NCBI RefSeq assembly: GCF_000730665.1
Contig: NZ_BBIV01000011.1
Coordinates: 110,911-174,910, forward strand
Length of the DNA stretch: 64,000 nucleotides
Origin: Pseudomonas plecoglossicida NBRC 103162 = DSM 15088
Lineage (GTDB): Bacteria; Pseudomonadota; Gammaproteobacteria; Pseudomonadales; Pseudomonadaceae
Reading direction: 5' to 3'
Shown here: piece after piece, positions 26,757 to 34,265 of the stretch
Layout: each line of letters opens with the position of its first letter
Numbering within the stretch: position 1 is the first letter of the stretch
Notes under the pieces: generated by a model
The model's database searches: none
Seen by the model: only the letters and a program-made list of their open reading frames with translations
What the model was told of the DNA's origin: nothing
Made by a program: the position numbers and the translations under genes

Positions 26757-27446
26757 TCAACGGCCCTGGCAGGCGTCCACGCGCAACCAGCGCTCCAGCA
26801 GCTTGAAGCCTTGCACCAGTACGAACGAGATCACCAGGTAGAACACGCCAGCAGCGAAGAAGATCTCCACCGGCAGGTAGGTCCGGGCGATGATGGTCCG
26901 CGCCATGCCGGTCAGTTCCAGCAGGGTCACGGTACTGGCCAGGGCGCTGGCCTTGAGCATCAGGATCACTTCGTTGCTGTAGGCCGGCAAGCCGATGCGC
27001 GCGGCACGCGGCAGCATGATGTAGAACAGCGTCTTGCCACGCGACATGCCCAGCGCCCGCGCTGCCTCGACTTCACCTTTGGGGATGGCCTGCAGTGCAC
27101 CGCGCAGGATCTCGGCAATGTAGGCGGCGGTGTGCAGGGTCATGGTCAGCACGGTGCACCAGAACGGATCGCGCAGGTATGGCCACAAGCTGCTCTGGCG
27201 CACCAGGTCGAACTGCGCCAGGCCGTAGTAGACCAGGAACAACTGCACCAGCAGCGGCGTGCCACGGAAGAAGAAAATGTAGCCGTAGGGCAGGGCGCGC
27301 ACGTACCAGTGTCGCGACGAGCGGGCAATGCCCAGCGGAATGGCCAGGATCAACCCGGCGACGACGGCGATGGCCACCAGCTCGAGGGTCAGGGTCGCCC
27401 CCTGAGCCAGGCGTGGCAGCCACTTGATGATTACTTCCCAATCCAT
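26757..27446 (-). CDS. Basic amino acid ABC transporter permease (HisM/AotM/ArtM type)
   Basis: From the ATG at 27446 the protein is 229 residues with about five membrane helices. It carries the permease EAA loop (EAARALGMSRGKTLFYIMLPRA). It belongs to the HisM branch of polar amino acid permeases and pairs with the HisQ-type protein encoded just upstream. The ATG overlaps the stop of that gene by 1 nt (TAATG). It is the last gene of the four-gene import operon. Upstream frame to 27692 is not part of the gene. Confidence 0.92.
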   Translation of the reverse strand: MDWEVIIKWLPRLAQGATLTLELVAIAVVAGLILAIPLGIARSSRHWYVRALPYGYIFFFRGTPLLVQLFLVYYGLAQFDLVRQSSLWPYLRDPFWCTVLTMTLHTAAYIAEILRGALQAIPKGEVEAARALGMSRGKTLFYIMLPRAARIGLPAYSNEVILMLKASALASTVTLLELTGMARTIIARTYLPVEIFFAAGVFYLVISFVLVQGFKLLERWLRVDACQGR

Positions 27447-28138
27447 TATTCGGCCCTCGCAAAGCCGCGAGCGGCGCGTTTTTCCATGAAGTGCATGCCG
27501 GTCATGGCGATGATGGTCAGGCCCAGGTAGATGCAGGCGGCGACCATATAGAAGGTGAACGGCTCCTTGGTCACGGTCACGCCGATCTGGGCGTGGCGCA
27601 TGATTTCTTCCAGGCCGATCACCGAGACCAGCGCGGTGTCCTTCATCAGGATCATGAACAGGTTGCCAAGGCCGGGCAGGGCGATGCGCCACATCTGCGG
27701 CAGGATGATCCGCGACAGGATGCGCCCTTTCGACAAGCCCAGCGCCAGGCCGGCCTCACGGTGGCCCTTGGGGATCGCCAGGATGGCGCCGCGGAACACT
27801 TCGGTGGCGTAGGCGCCGAAGCACAGGCCCAGGGCGATCACACCGGCGGCGAAGGCACTGAGTTCCAGGCCGGGCATGTCGAACAAATTGCCAAGGCTGT
27901 TCATCAGCCCGACGGTGCCGAAATAGATGAGCAGGACCCACAGCAGTTCGGGCACGCCGCGAACCAGGGTCGAGTAGAAGCCGCCAAGCCATTGCAGTGG
28001 CTTGATCGAGGAAGTCTTGGCCAGGGCGCCGAGCAGGCCCAGGACCAGGCCCAGCAGCAAGGCGCAAAGCGCCAGTTTTACGGTCATCACGGTGCCAGCC
28101 GCCAGGGCCGGACCGAATCCGTGCAGGTCGATATTCAT
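27446..28138 (-). CDS. Basic amino acid ABC transporter permease (HisQ/AotQ/ArtQ type)
   Basis: From the ATG at 28138 the protein is 230 residues with five predicted helices. It has the EAA-type loop (REAGLALGLSKGRILSRIILPQ). It forms the heteromeric inner-membrane channel with the HisM-type protein. It follows the binding-protein gene by 55 nt, a gap with a GC-rich hairpin (GGCACGCCGGAAGGGCGTGCC at about 28160-28180) that may balance binding-protein and permease mRNA. Confidence 0.92.
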   Translation of the reverse strand: MNIDLHGFGPALAAGTVMTVKLALCALLLGLVLGLLGALAKTSSIKPLQWLGGFYSTLVRGVPELLWVLLIYFGTVGLMNSLGNLFDMPGLELSAFAAGVIALGLCFGAYATEVFRGAILAIPKGHREAGLALGLSKGRILSRIILPQMWRIALPGLGNLFMILMKDTALVSVIGLEEIMRHAQIGVTVTKEPFTFYMVAACIYLGLTIIAMTGMHFMEKRAARGFARAE

Positions 28139-28193
28139 GGGCAGGGTCGTTCTAGGGACCGGCACGCCGGAAGGGCGTGCCGGTCGGGGCGAA

Positions 28194-28955
28194 TCAATAG
28201 ATGCTGAACGGGAAGTACTTGTCGTTGATCTTCTTGTAGGTGCCGTCGGCGATGATTTCTTTCAGTGCGGCATTGAGCTTGTTGCGCAGCTCGTTGTCAC
28301 CTTTGCGCACGGCAATGCCGACCTTGTCGTCTTCGTTGACCGGGTCGCCCTTGAACTCGTAGTTCTTGCCGGCTTCGGACTTCAGCCATTCATAGTTGGC
28401 ATATTTGTCGGCGAGGATGGCGTCGAGGCGGCCGGAGGTCAGGTCCAGGTAGGCGTTTTCCTGGCCGTCATAGAGGTTGACCTTGAAGTCGCCGTCCAGG
28501 CCACCGTTGTCGTCGAGCCAGGTCGCGGCCTGGGTGGAGCGCTGGGTGCCGATGGTCTTGCCCTTGAGCGAAGCGCGGTCGGTCTTGAAGTCGACGTTCT
28601 TCGGGGCGATGAATTGCTGTTTGTTCGAGTAGTACGGGTCGGTGAAATCAACGGCCTTCTTGCGCTCGTCGGTGATCGACAGCGACGAGACCAGGAAGTC
28701 GAACTTCTTCGCGTTCAGTGCCGGGATGATGCCGTCCCAGTCGGAGGTGACGACTTCGCATTCGACTTTCATCTTGGCGCACAGCGCGTCGCCGATGTCC
28801 TTGTCGAAGCCGACCACCTGGCCGCTGGCGTCCTTGTTGTTGAACGGTGGGTAGGCAGCTTCGATACCCATGCGCAGTTTTTCCGCGGCCATGGCGTTGG
28901 CCGACATCACCAGCATGGCAGCGGCTGCCAGGAGGAACTTCTTGTAAGTGTGCAT
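28194..28955 (-). CDS. Periplasmic basic amino acid-binding protein (ArgT/HisJ/AotJ type)
   Basis: From the ATG at 28955 the precursor is 253 residues with a signal peptide cleaved after ANAMA. The mature form starts AEKLRMGIEAAYPPFNNKD, the standard lysine-arginine-ornithine or histidine-binding start. Later segments (DFTDPYYSNKQQF, GTQRSTQ) fit the same group. The ligand is most likely arginine/ornithine or histidine; sequence alone does not decide. A GGAG ribosome binding site lies 9 nt upstream, and the ATPase gene stops 11 nt before the start. Confidence 0.93.
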   Translation of the reverse strand: MHTYKKFLLAAAAMLVMSANAMAAEKLRMGIEAAYPPFNNKDASGQVVGFDKDIGDALCAKMKVECEVVTSDWDGIIPALNAKKFDFLVSSLSITDERKKAVDFTDPYYSNKQQFIAPKNVDFKTDRASLKGKTIGTQRSTQAATWLDDNGGLDGDFKVNLYDGQENAYLDLTSGRLDAILADKYANYEWLKSEAGKNYEFKGDPVNEDDKVGIAVRKGDNELRNKLNAALKEIIADGTYKKINDKYFPFSIY

Positions 28956-28966
28956 GTATTGCTCCG

Positions 28967-29740
28967 TTAGCGGTGGCTGGACATGAATTGCTTGCAACGC
29001 GCCGAGGTCGGGCTCTCGAAGACCTGCTGCGGCGATCCTTGCTCTTCAACCAGGCCCTGGTGCAGGAAGACCACTTCACTGGACACATGGCGGGCAAAGT
29101 TCATCTCGTGCGTCACCAGCAGCATGGTACGGCCTTCTTCGGCCAATGCGCGGATGACGTTAAGCACTTCCTGGACCATTTCCGGATCGAGCGCCGAAGT
29201 CGGCTCGTCGAACAGGATGACTTTAGGTCGCATGGCCAGGGTCCGGGCGATGGCAGCGCGCTGCTGCTGGCCACCGGAAAGCTGGGCTGGGTAGCTGTGG
29301 CGCTTGTCGAAGATGCCGACCTTGTTCAGCAACGCCTCGGCGGCCTCGATGGCCTCAGCCTTGCTTTGGCCGAGCACGCGGCGCGGCGCCTCGATGATGT
29401 TGTCGAGGATCGACATGTGCGGCCAGAGGTTGAAATTCTGGAAGACGAAGCCGATCTCGCTGCGCAGGCGGTTGATCTGGCGGTTGTCGGCGGCGATCAG
29501 GTCACCGTTGCGGGCGGCCTTGAGCTTGAGGGCTTCGCCTGCGACGAGGATTTCGCCCTGGTGGGGGTTTTCCAGCAGGTTGATGCAGCGCAGCAGGGTC
29601 GACTTGCCGGAGCCGGACGATCCCAGGATGGAGATCACGTCACCGTCACGCGCGGTCAGCGAAATGCCCTTGAGAATTTCCTGCTCGCCGTAGCGTTTGT
29701 GCAGATTGCGGATTTCCAGCGCGGGCGTGGCCTGGGCCAT
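28967..29740 (-). CDS. Basic amino acid ABC transporter ATPase (HisP/AotP/ArtP type)
   Basis: The 257-residue ATPase has Walker A GSSGSGKST, signature LSGGQQQR, Walker B VILFDEPTSALDPE and the H-loop VTHEM. It is the HisP-type nucleotide-binding subunit, and here it is the first gene of the operon, upstream of the binding protein. In P. aeruginosa aot the ATPase is near the end. The divergent intergenic region towards the permease gene is 651 bp. Confidence 0.93.
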   Translation of the reverse strand: MAQATPALEIRNLHKRYGEQEILKGISLTARDGDVISILGSSGSGKSTLLRCINLLENPHQGEILVAGEALKLKAARNGDLIAADNRQINRLRSEIGFVFQNFNLWPHMSILDNIIEAPRRVLGQSKAEAIEAAEALLNKVGIFDKRHSYPAQLSGGQQQRAAIARTLAMRPKVILFDEPTSALDPEMVQEVLNVIRALAEEGRTMLLVTHEMNFARHVSSEVVFLHQGLVEEQGSPQQVFESPTSARCKQFMSSHR

Positions 29741-30391
29741 GTGCGGTCCTCATGTGTTCGGGTGCGTTCCCAGTTCTTGGCGGCCTTCCTGGCGTGCGCC
29801 AAGCTAGCATAGCGGCATCAGGGCGGCCAACAGGGTCGCAGGGGGCTCGGGGCAATGCCGGGGCAGTTTGTCGCATCGCTGCAGTGCAACGTCGCGCAGA
29901 TGTCCGCGAAGGTCTCGCCCAGCTCCAGAGCCTTGATGAGAAAAGGCGCGATGGTGCCACTTTTGGCCAGGGCTGGGAAGCGGTTTTGACCCCCTCGCGG
30001 CCAAAGCCGCTCCTACAGATACCTTTGACCCTTGTAGGAGCGGGCTTGCCCGCGATCGGCCCGCCCAGACAAAAGGTTGTACCTCGAGGTTGCACTTTTC
30101 TGCTATGCAATGGTGCAAAGGTGTTACCGAGGAGCACCTTTGGTGCGTTTGTAAGTGGGTATTTCCGTAATCCCGTCTTTCCTGTCGGATTTGACGGCCT
30201 TTCGGTCAGGAGTTGGCCGAATGCCCTGCAAGCCGCGTCCTTTACGGCCTGCCAGGTTTATCTGACGAATGCATTCAGCACATGGCCCGCTTATTGCCGT
30301 CTGGAAACCGCCGATTGCAGCGACGCCTAACCCAACCCCTGGCGCGCTTGGTATTCAGTCGGGTGGTCCACTCCTTACAAAGGTAGTTTCA
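29741..30391. other. 651-bp divergent regulatory region with a REP pair
   Basis: No gene is supported. It contains an inverted REP pair of another class at about 29996-30056 (core GTAGGAGCGGGCTTGCCCGCGATCG). It also has TGCAC/GTGCA half-sites (30091-30095, 30113-30117) and a palindrome GCACC-TTT-GGTGC (30134-30146). These enhancer-like elements sit 140-190 bp upstream of a sigma-54 promoter at 30283-30298. Confidence 0.6.
30283..30298 (+). promoter_or_regulatory. Sigma-54 (-24/-12) promoter of the GabP-like permease gene
   Basis: TGGCCCGCTTATTGCC matches the consensus TGGCACG-N4-TTGCW, with GG and GC exactly 10 nt apart. It lies 94 nt upstream of the permease ATG. With the upstream NtrC-like half-sites it suggests nitrogen- or carbon/nitrogen-responsive control. 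Confidence 0.75.
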
Positions 30392-31777
30392 ATGAGCGGT
30401 AACAATTCCAATGACCTCGCTCAGGGGCTCAAACAACGGCATGTCACCATGCTGTCCATTGCTGGCGTCATCGGCGCCGGTCTGTTCGTAGGCTCCGGCC
30501 ACGCCATCGCCGCCGCCGGCCCTGCCGTTCTGCTGGCCTATGCTGCCGCTGGCACCCTGGTGGTGCTGGTGATGCGCATGCTGGGCGAAATGGCGATCGC
30601 TTCGCCGGATACCGGTTCGTTCTCCACCTATGCCGACCGCGCCATTGGCCGCTGGGCCGGTTTCACCATTGGCTGGCTGTACTGGTGGTTCTGGGTGCTG
30701 GTCATCCCGCTGGAGGCCAACGCGGCCGCAGCGATCCTGCACGCCTGGTTCCCGGCGGTCGACCTGTGGGCGTTCTCCCTGCTGATCACCTTGGCGCTGA
30801 CGGCGACCAACCTGTGCAGCGTGAAGAACTACGGTGAGTTCGAGTTCTGGTTCGCCCTGCTCAAGGTGCTGGCGATCATCGGCTTCATCGTGGTCGGCTG
30901 TGCTGCCATGTTCGGCTTCGTGCCAAGCAGCCAGGTCAGCGGTGCCAGCCACCTGTTCGACACCCAGGGCTTCATGCCCAACGGCCTGGGCGCTGTGCTG
31001 GCGGCCATGCTGACCACCATGTTCTCGTTCATGGGTACCGAGATCGTCACCATCGCGGCTGCCGAATCGAAAGACCCGGGCAAGCAGATCAGCCGCGCCA
31101 CCAACTCGGTGATCTGGCGTATCTGCCTGTTCTACCTGGTGTCGATCTTCCTGGTCGTGGCCCTGGTGCCGTGGAACGACCCGGCCCTGGCCGAAACCGG
31201 TTCCTACCAGACCGTGCTGAGCCGCATCGGCGTGCCGAACGCCAAGCTGATCGTCGACATCGTCGTGCTGATCGCCGTGACCAGCTGCCTGAACTCGGCG
31301 CTGTATACCTCCTCGCGCATGCTGTTCTCGCTGAGCAAGCGTGGCGATGCCCCGGCCGTTGCCCAGCGCACCACCAAGGCGGCTACCCCGCATGTGGCGG
31401 TGCTGCTGTCGACCGCGGCGGCGTTCCTCTGCGTGTTCGCCAACTACGTGGCCCCGGCCCAGGTGTTCGAGTTCCTGCTGGCCAGCTCCGGCGCCATCGC
31501 GCTGCTGGTGTACCTGGTGATCGCCATTTCGCAGCTGCGCATGCGCAGCCAACGTGAGGCCCGTGGCGAGAAGATCGCCTTCAAGATGTGGCTGTTCCCG
31601 GGCCTGACCTGGGCGACCATTGCCTTCATCGTTGCGATTCTGGTGGTGATGGCGCTGCGTGAGGATCACCGTGCCGAGATCATCGCCACTGCGCTGCTGA
31701 GCATTGGTGTGGTGGCGGCGGGCTTGCTGGTACATCGCAAGCGTGAAGCTGCCGGGCGGGTGGCGCTGGATAACTGA
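30392..31777 (+). CDS. gabP: APC-family amino acid permease, GabP-like
   Basis: From the ATG at 30392 the protein is 461 residues with about 12 helices. It has the APC-family start (KQRHVTMLSIAGVIGAGLFVGSG) and the SFMGTEIVTIAAAESKDP segment. It is close to GABA permease GabP and related AAT transporters that use the proton gradient. The substrate is not proven by sequence. A short AAAGG precedes the ATG. The gene has a sigma-54 promoter and its own strong terminator. Confidence 0.87.
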   Translation: MSGNNSNDLAQGLKQRHVTMLSIAGVIGAGLFVGSGHAIAAAGPAVLLAYAAAGTLVVLVMRMLGEMAIASPDTGSFSTYADRAIGRWAGFTIGWLYWWFWVLVIPLEANAAAAILHAWFPAVDLWAFSLLITLALTATNLCSVKNYGEFEFWFALLKVLAIIGFIVVGCAAMFGFVPSSQVSGASHLFDTQGFMPNGLGAVLAAMLTTMFSFMGTEIVTIAAAESKDPGKQISRATNSVIWRICLFYLVSIFLVVALVPWNDPALAETGSYQTVLSRIGVPNAKLIVDIVVLIAVTSCLNSALYTSSRMLFSLSKRGDAPAVAQRTTKAATPHVAVLLSTAAAFLCVFANYVAPAQVFEFLLASSGAIALLVYLVIAISQLRMRSQREARGEKIAFKMWLFPGLTWATIAFIVAILVVMALREDHRAEIIATALLSIGVVAAGLLVHRKREAAGRVALDN

Positions 31778-31795
31778 TCCGCGCTGGCTGCAATG

Positions 31796-31834
31796 AAAAG
31801 GCCGCGTCCTGTGAAGGGCGCGGCCTTTTTGTTG
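31796..31834 (+). terminator. Intrinsic terminator after the GabP-like gene
   Basis: AAAAGGCCGCG pairs with CGCGGCCTTTTT around an 11-nt loop. The T-run follows directly. Confidence 0.92.
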
Positions 31835-31840
31835 GTCTGT

Positions 31841-31878
31841 ACTGGCCCTATCGCCGGCAAGCCGGCGATAGGGCCAGT
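31841..31878. repeat. 38-bp perfect palindrome built from a REP core
   Basis: An 18-bp arm starting ACTGGCCCTATCGCCGGC is mirrored exactly around AA. It lies between the permease terminator and the stop of the convergent 147-aa gene (7 nt away). It probably serves as terminator or mRNA 3' protection for that minus-strand gene. Confidence 0.85.
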
Positions 31879-31884
31879 GAGGTC

Positions 31885-32328
31885 TCAGCCAAACTGCTTC
31901 TGCTGCTGTTGCTGCTTGGCCACCAGCTCGGAAGCGGCGATGTACGCCTCCTGGAACTCGTCGCTTTCCAGCCAGGCCATTGTGGTGTCTTCGTCGGCGC
32001 CGTCGAGCCAGGTGCGGTAGGCGTTGAACACCAGCACGATGTAGTCGGTGGCGTGCTCTTCCTTGTGCCCCTTGAGCACCAGTGCCAGCAGCGGGTCGAC
32101 CAGGAATACCGAGATCATCGCGACCAGGCTGGTTTCCTGCGCGGCTTTCATTTTGTTGAACAGCTCTTTGTAGCTGTCCGACTCCATGGCCTTGTGGAAC
32201 ACCTGCTCGATGCTGGCGCTGTCGCCGGTGCTGGCCTTGACCGCCTGGCCGCTGCGCACCATGCGGTTCTGCTTGGCCTTGCTGGCGGCGCGCTTGGCGC
32301 GTTTCTGTTGCTTGGTGCTGGTGGCCAT
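31885..32328 (-). CDS. Conserved hypothetical protein (147 aa) with basic N-terminus
   Basis: From the ATG at 32328 the product has a lysine/arginine-rich first 30 residues (KQQKRAKRAASKAKQNRMVRSG), a central acidic-hydrophobic part (FLVDPLLALVLKG, VFNAYRTWLDGADEDT) and a glutamine-rich tail. I do not recognise a domain. The basic start could contact nucleic acid, but that is speculation. It lies 107 nt downstream of ppk2 on the same strand, so co-transcription is possible. Confidence 0.75.
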   Translation of the reverse strand: MATSTKQQKRAKRAASKAKQNRMVRSGQAVKASTGDSASIEQVFHKAMESDSYKELFNKMKAAQETSLVAMISVFLVDPLLALVLKGHKEEHATDYIVLVFNAYRTWLDGADEDTTMAWLESDEFQEAYIAASELVAKQQQQQKQFG

Positions 32329-32435
32329 GGGGCGAATCCTTGGGTGTGACTGAAATTGCGCGTATTGAAGCGCAGTTGGCCGGGAAACCCAAGTGCTGTT
32401 GAAAGGGGCCGCCATGCGGCCCCATCGCCGGCAAT

Positions 32436-33416
32436 TCAACTGCCAATCACGGAGCTTTCATCTTCCTCGAACCCATGCGATGCCCGCCCGACCAGCAGCG
32501 AATCCGGCGCGCACGCCACGGCGTGGTCCTTGCCCGGATAATCCAGCGAGTAGAGGAAATGCCGAATGCAATTGATCCGTGCCCGCTTCTTGTCATCCGA
32601 CTTGATCACCGTCCAGGGCGCAGCGGCAGTATCGGTATGGAAGAACATCGATTCCTTGGCCGCGGTGTAGTCCTCCCACTTGTCCAGCGACTTGATGTCG
32701 ATGGGCGAAAGCTTCCAGTGCTTGAGTGGGTCGTCGCGGCGCGAGATGAAGCGGCGCAGTTGTTCTTCGCGGTTCACCGAGAACCAGTACTTGAACAGCA
32801 GGATGCCGCTGTTGCACAGCATGCGTTCAAGGTCCGGCGCCTGGCGCATGAACTCCATGTACTGCAGCGGCGTGCAGAAGTCCATCACCTTCTCGACCCC
32901 GGCGCGGTTGTACCAGGAGCGATCGAAGAAGACCATTTCACCCGCCGTGGGCAGGTGCTGGATGTAACGCTGGAAGTACCACTGGCCGCGCTCCTGCTCG
33001 GAAGGCTTCTCCAGCGCGACGACCCGCGCCCCGCGGGGGTTGAGATGCTCCATGAAGCGCTTGATGGTGCCGCCCTTGCCGGCGGCATCCCGGCCTTCGA
33101 ACATGATCACTACCCGCTGGCCGGTTTCCTTGACCCAGCTTTGTACCTTGAGCAGCTCGATCTGCAGCGCATGCTTGGCCTTTTCGTATTCCTGGCGGCA
33201 CATGCGGGTGCGATAGGGGTAGCAGGCCGGCAGACGGGCACGGGTGCTGTCTTCGCGGCTGCCTCGCGGCGCATTGGCCACTTCGAGTGCGGCAGGTTGC
33301 TGGCTGACCTGGGTGATGCACGGGGCAGGCTTGCGTTGGCGGCGACGTGGCACTGGCGAGGTGTTGCTGGAGGGCGCCTCGGGGGCGGGGAGCAGGAGGA
33401 GGGATTCTTCGCTCAT
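32436..33416 (-). CDS. ppk2: Polyphosphate kinase 2 (PPK2)
   Basis: From the ATG at 33416 the protein is 326 residues. Residues 1-65 are a low-complexity, Pro/Arg-rich extension. The catalytic domain has Walker A GRDAAGKGGT (108-117), the YFQRYIQHLP lid segment and Walker B FFDRSWYNRAGVE. PPK2 enzymes transfer phosphate between polyphosphate and nucleotides, typically making GTP or ATP from NDP. The subclass (ADP/GDP phosphorylation) cannot be fixed by eye. The frame upstream of 33416 is shadow. Confidence 0.92.
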   Translation of the reverse strand: MSEESLLLLPAPEAPSSNTSPVPRRRQRKPAPCITQVSQQPAALEVANAPRGSREDSTRARLPACYPYRTRMCRQEYEKAKHALQIELLKVQSWVKETGQRVVIMFEGRDAAGKGGTIKRFMEHLNPRGARVVALEKPSEQERGQWYFQRYIQHLPTAGEMVFFDRSWYNRAGVEKVMDFCTPLQYMEFMRQAPDLERMLCNSGILLFKYWFSVNREEQLRRFISRRDDPLKHWKLSPIDIKSLDKWEDYTAAKESMFFHTDTAAAPWTVIKSDDKKRARINCIRHFLYSLDYPGKDHAVACAPDSLLVGRASHGFEEDESSVIGS

Positions 33417-33572
33417 GGAGATCCTTGCAAGGTCGATTCTAATTGTCCGATTGCAATTGTCGAGTTGAGCGAGAGGGCGTTTGTTGATGCTGGTCAATTT
33501 GGGGATGGGTGTACAAACCGATCATCCAGTCGCGTACGGTATTTGGCTCGATAGGTGACACGACACCCAGAA

Positions 33573-33597
33573 AGGGCCGCTGGGCGGCCCTTTCGTC
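33573..33597 (-). terminator. Hairpin terminator downstream of the DUF3077-like gene
   Basis: AAAGGGCCGC and GCGGCCCTTT form a 10-bp stem with loop TGG. It lies 6 nt after the stop of the minus-strand gene and between it and ppk2's upstream region. The T-tract is short (TTT). Confidence 0.7.
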
Positions 33598-33603
33598 AGC
33601 GTT

Positions 33604-33951
33604 TCAATCAATTGGGACCTGAGGGCCTGGAATCTCTGACTCATTCTTTTCCAGCGAATGAGCAATTGCACAGGCAACCGCCTTTGCCGCATCAAGCGTG
33701 TACTTGGCTAACCATGCATCGCGAGCAGAGAACTCGCGCTCATTCATGGCCGTTGCATAGATAGGTTCGTCCAGTGCATCCAGTAGCTCACACAGCGTTC
33801 GTGCAGCATCGGAAACCGGAACCCCGGGCGTGACGGTGAAAAGTTTGAAATCGTTATCCGCCATGCCAGTAGGGCAAAAACGATGGCCTTTGGCGATCTT
33901 CAGGTCGCGACCGACATTGGCAGGTGGAGATGGGTGAGAAGCAATGGGCAT
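33604..33951 (-). CDS. DUF3077-family protein (115 aa)
   Basis: From the ATG at 33951 the protein is 115 residues. Its core KLFTVTPGVPVSDAARTLCELLDALDEPIYATA matches the DUF3077 pattern, followed by an amphipathic helix (DAAKAVACAIAHSLEKN). No signal peptide or membrane segment is present. The ribosome binding site AAGGAG (33959-33964) is ideal, and part of it is complementary to a loop in the structured leader. The family is multi-copy in Pseudomonas and uncharacterised. It sits at the edge of the low-GC accessory patch. Confidence 0.8.
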   Translation of the reverse strand: MPIASHPSPPANVGRDLKIAKGHRFCPTGMADNDFKLFTVTPGVPVSDAARTLCELLDALDEPIYATAMNEREFSARDAWLAKYTLDAAKAVACAIAHSLEKNESEIPGPQVPID

Positions 33952-34095
33952 GAGTAGACTCCTTGTACTAGTTGCCGCTACCCGCTGCCGCCAAGCAGTA
34001 AGGGTGGCGGATTGCACAGGATTGGCGGACCGGCGTACAAGGGAACCGGCGCACCCGAAGGTGCTCCTGCGCAACCCGCCATAGCACAGGAGTGC
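33952..34095 (-). promoter_or_regulatory. Structured leader RNA 2 (candidate translational switch)
   Basis: Read on the minus strand: hairpin GCAC-TCCT-GTGC (34095-34084), then TATGG, then closing helix P1. P1 is GGCGGGTTGCGCAGGA (34080-34065) with TCCTGTGCAATCCGCC (34021-34006), 16 continuous pairs including two G-U. Those G-U pairs only work as RNA in this orientation. Inside are P2, GCACC-TTCG-GGTGC (34064-34051, a UUCG tetraloop), and P3, GCCGG (34050-34046) with CCGGT (34033-34029) and a 12-nt loop. Loop bases CCTTGTAC (34042-34035) are exactly complementary to GTACAAGG (33968-33961), which overlaps the Shine-Dalgarno site. The 3' end of P1 (CCGCC) can alternatively pair with GGCGG at 33992-33988. 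Confidence 0.78.
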
Positions 34096-34102
34096 CGGAC
34101 GC

Positions 34103-34134
34103 AAAAAAAGCGCCGACAACCGTGATGGGGCGCT
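34103..34134 (-). terminator. Intrinsic terminator directly upstream of leader 2
   Basis: On the minus strand AGCGCC (34134-34129) pairs with GGCGCT (34114-34109), followed by seven T. It ends 7 nt before the first hairpin of leader 2, leaving no room for a separate promoter. So either read-through feeds the leader or this terminator is part of the control region. It also lies downstream of the PIN toxin gene. Confidence 0.75.
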
Positions 34135-34265
34135 GTTGCGCCTTGTACTGTTCAGGCCGCCAAGCCTGGTCGCTGGTTTATAAGCGACGGTGTAGACGAT
34201 ACCGACCTTGCTTTGGTTAGGCAATACCGGTCTCAGAGGTAAATCATGCAGTTACAATTGCCTGC

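Noticed and set aside
29752..30330. Frames in the region between the ABC transporter and the GabP-like gene
   Set aside because: They run through REP sequences and the sigma-54 promoter and have no supporting start sites.
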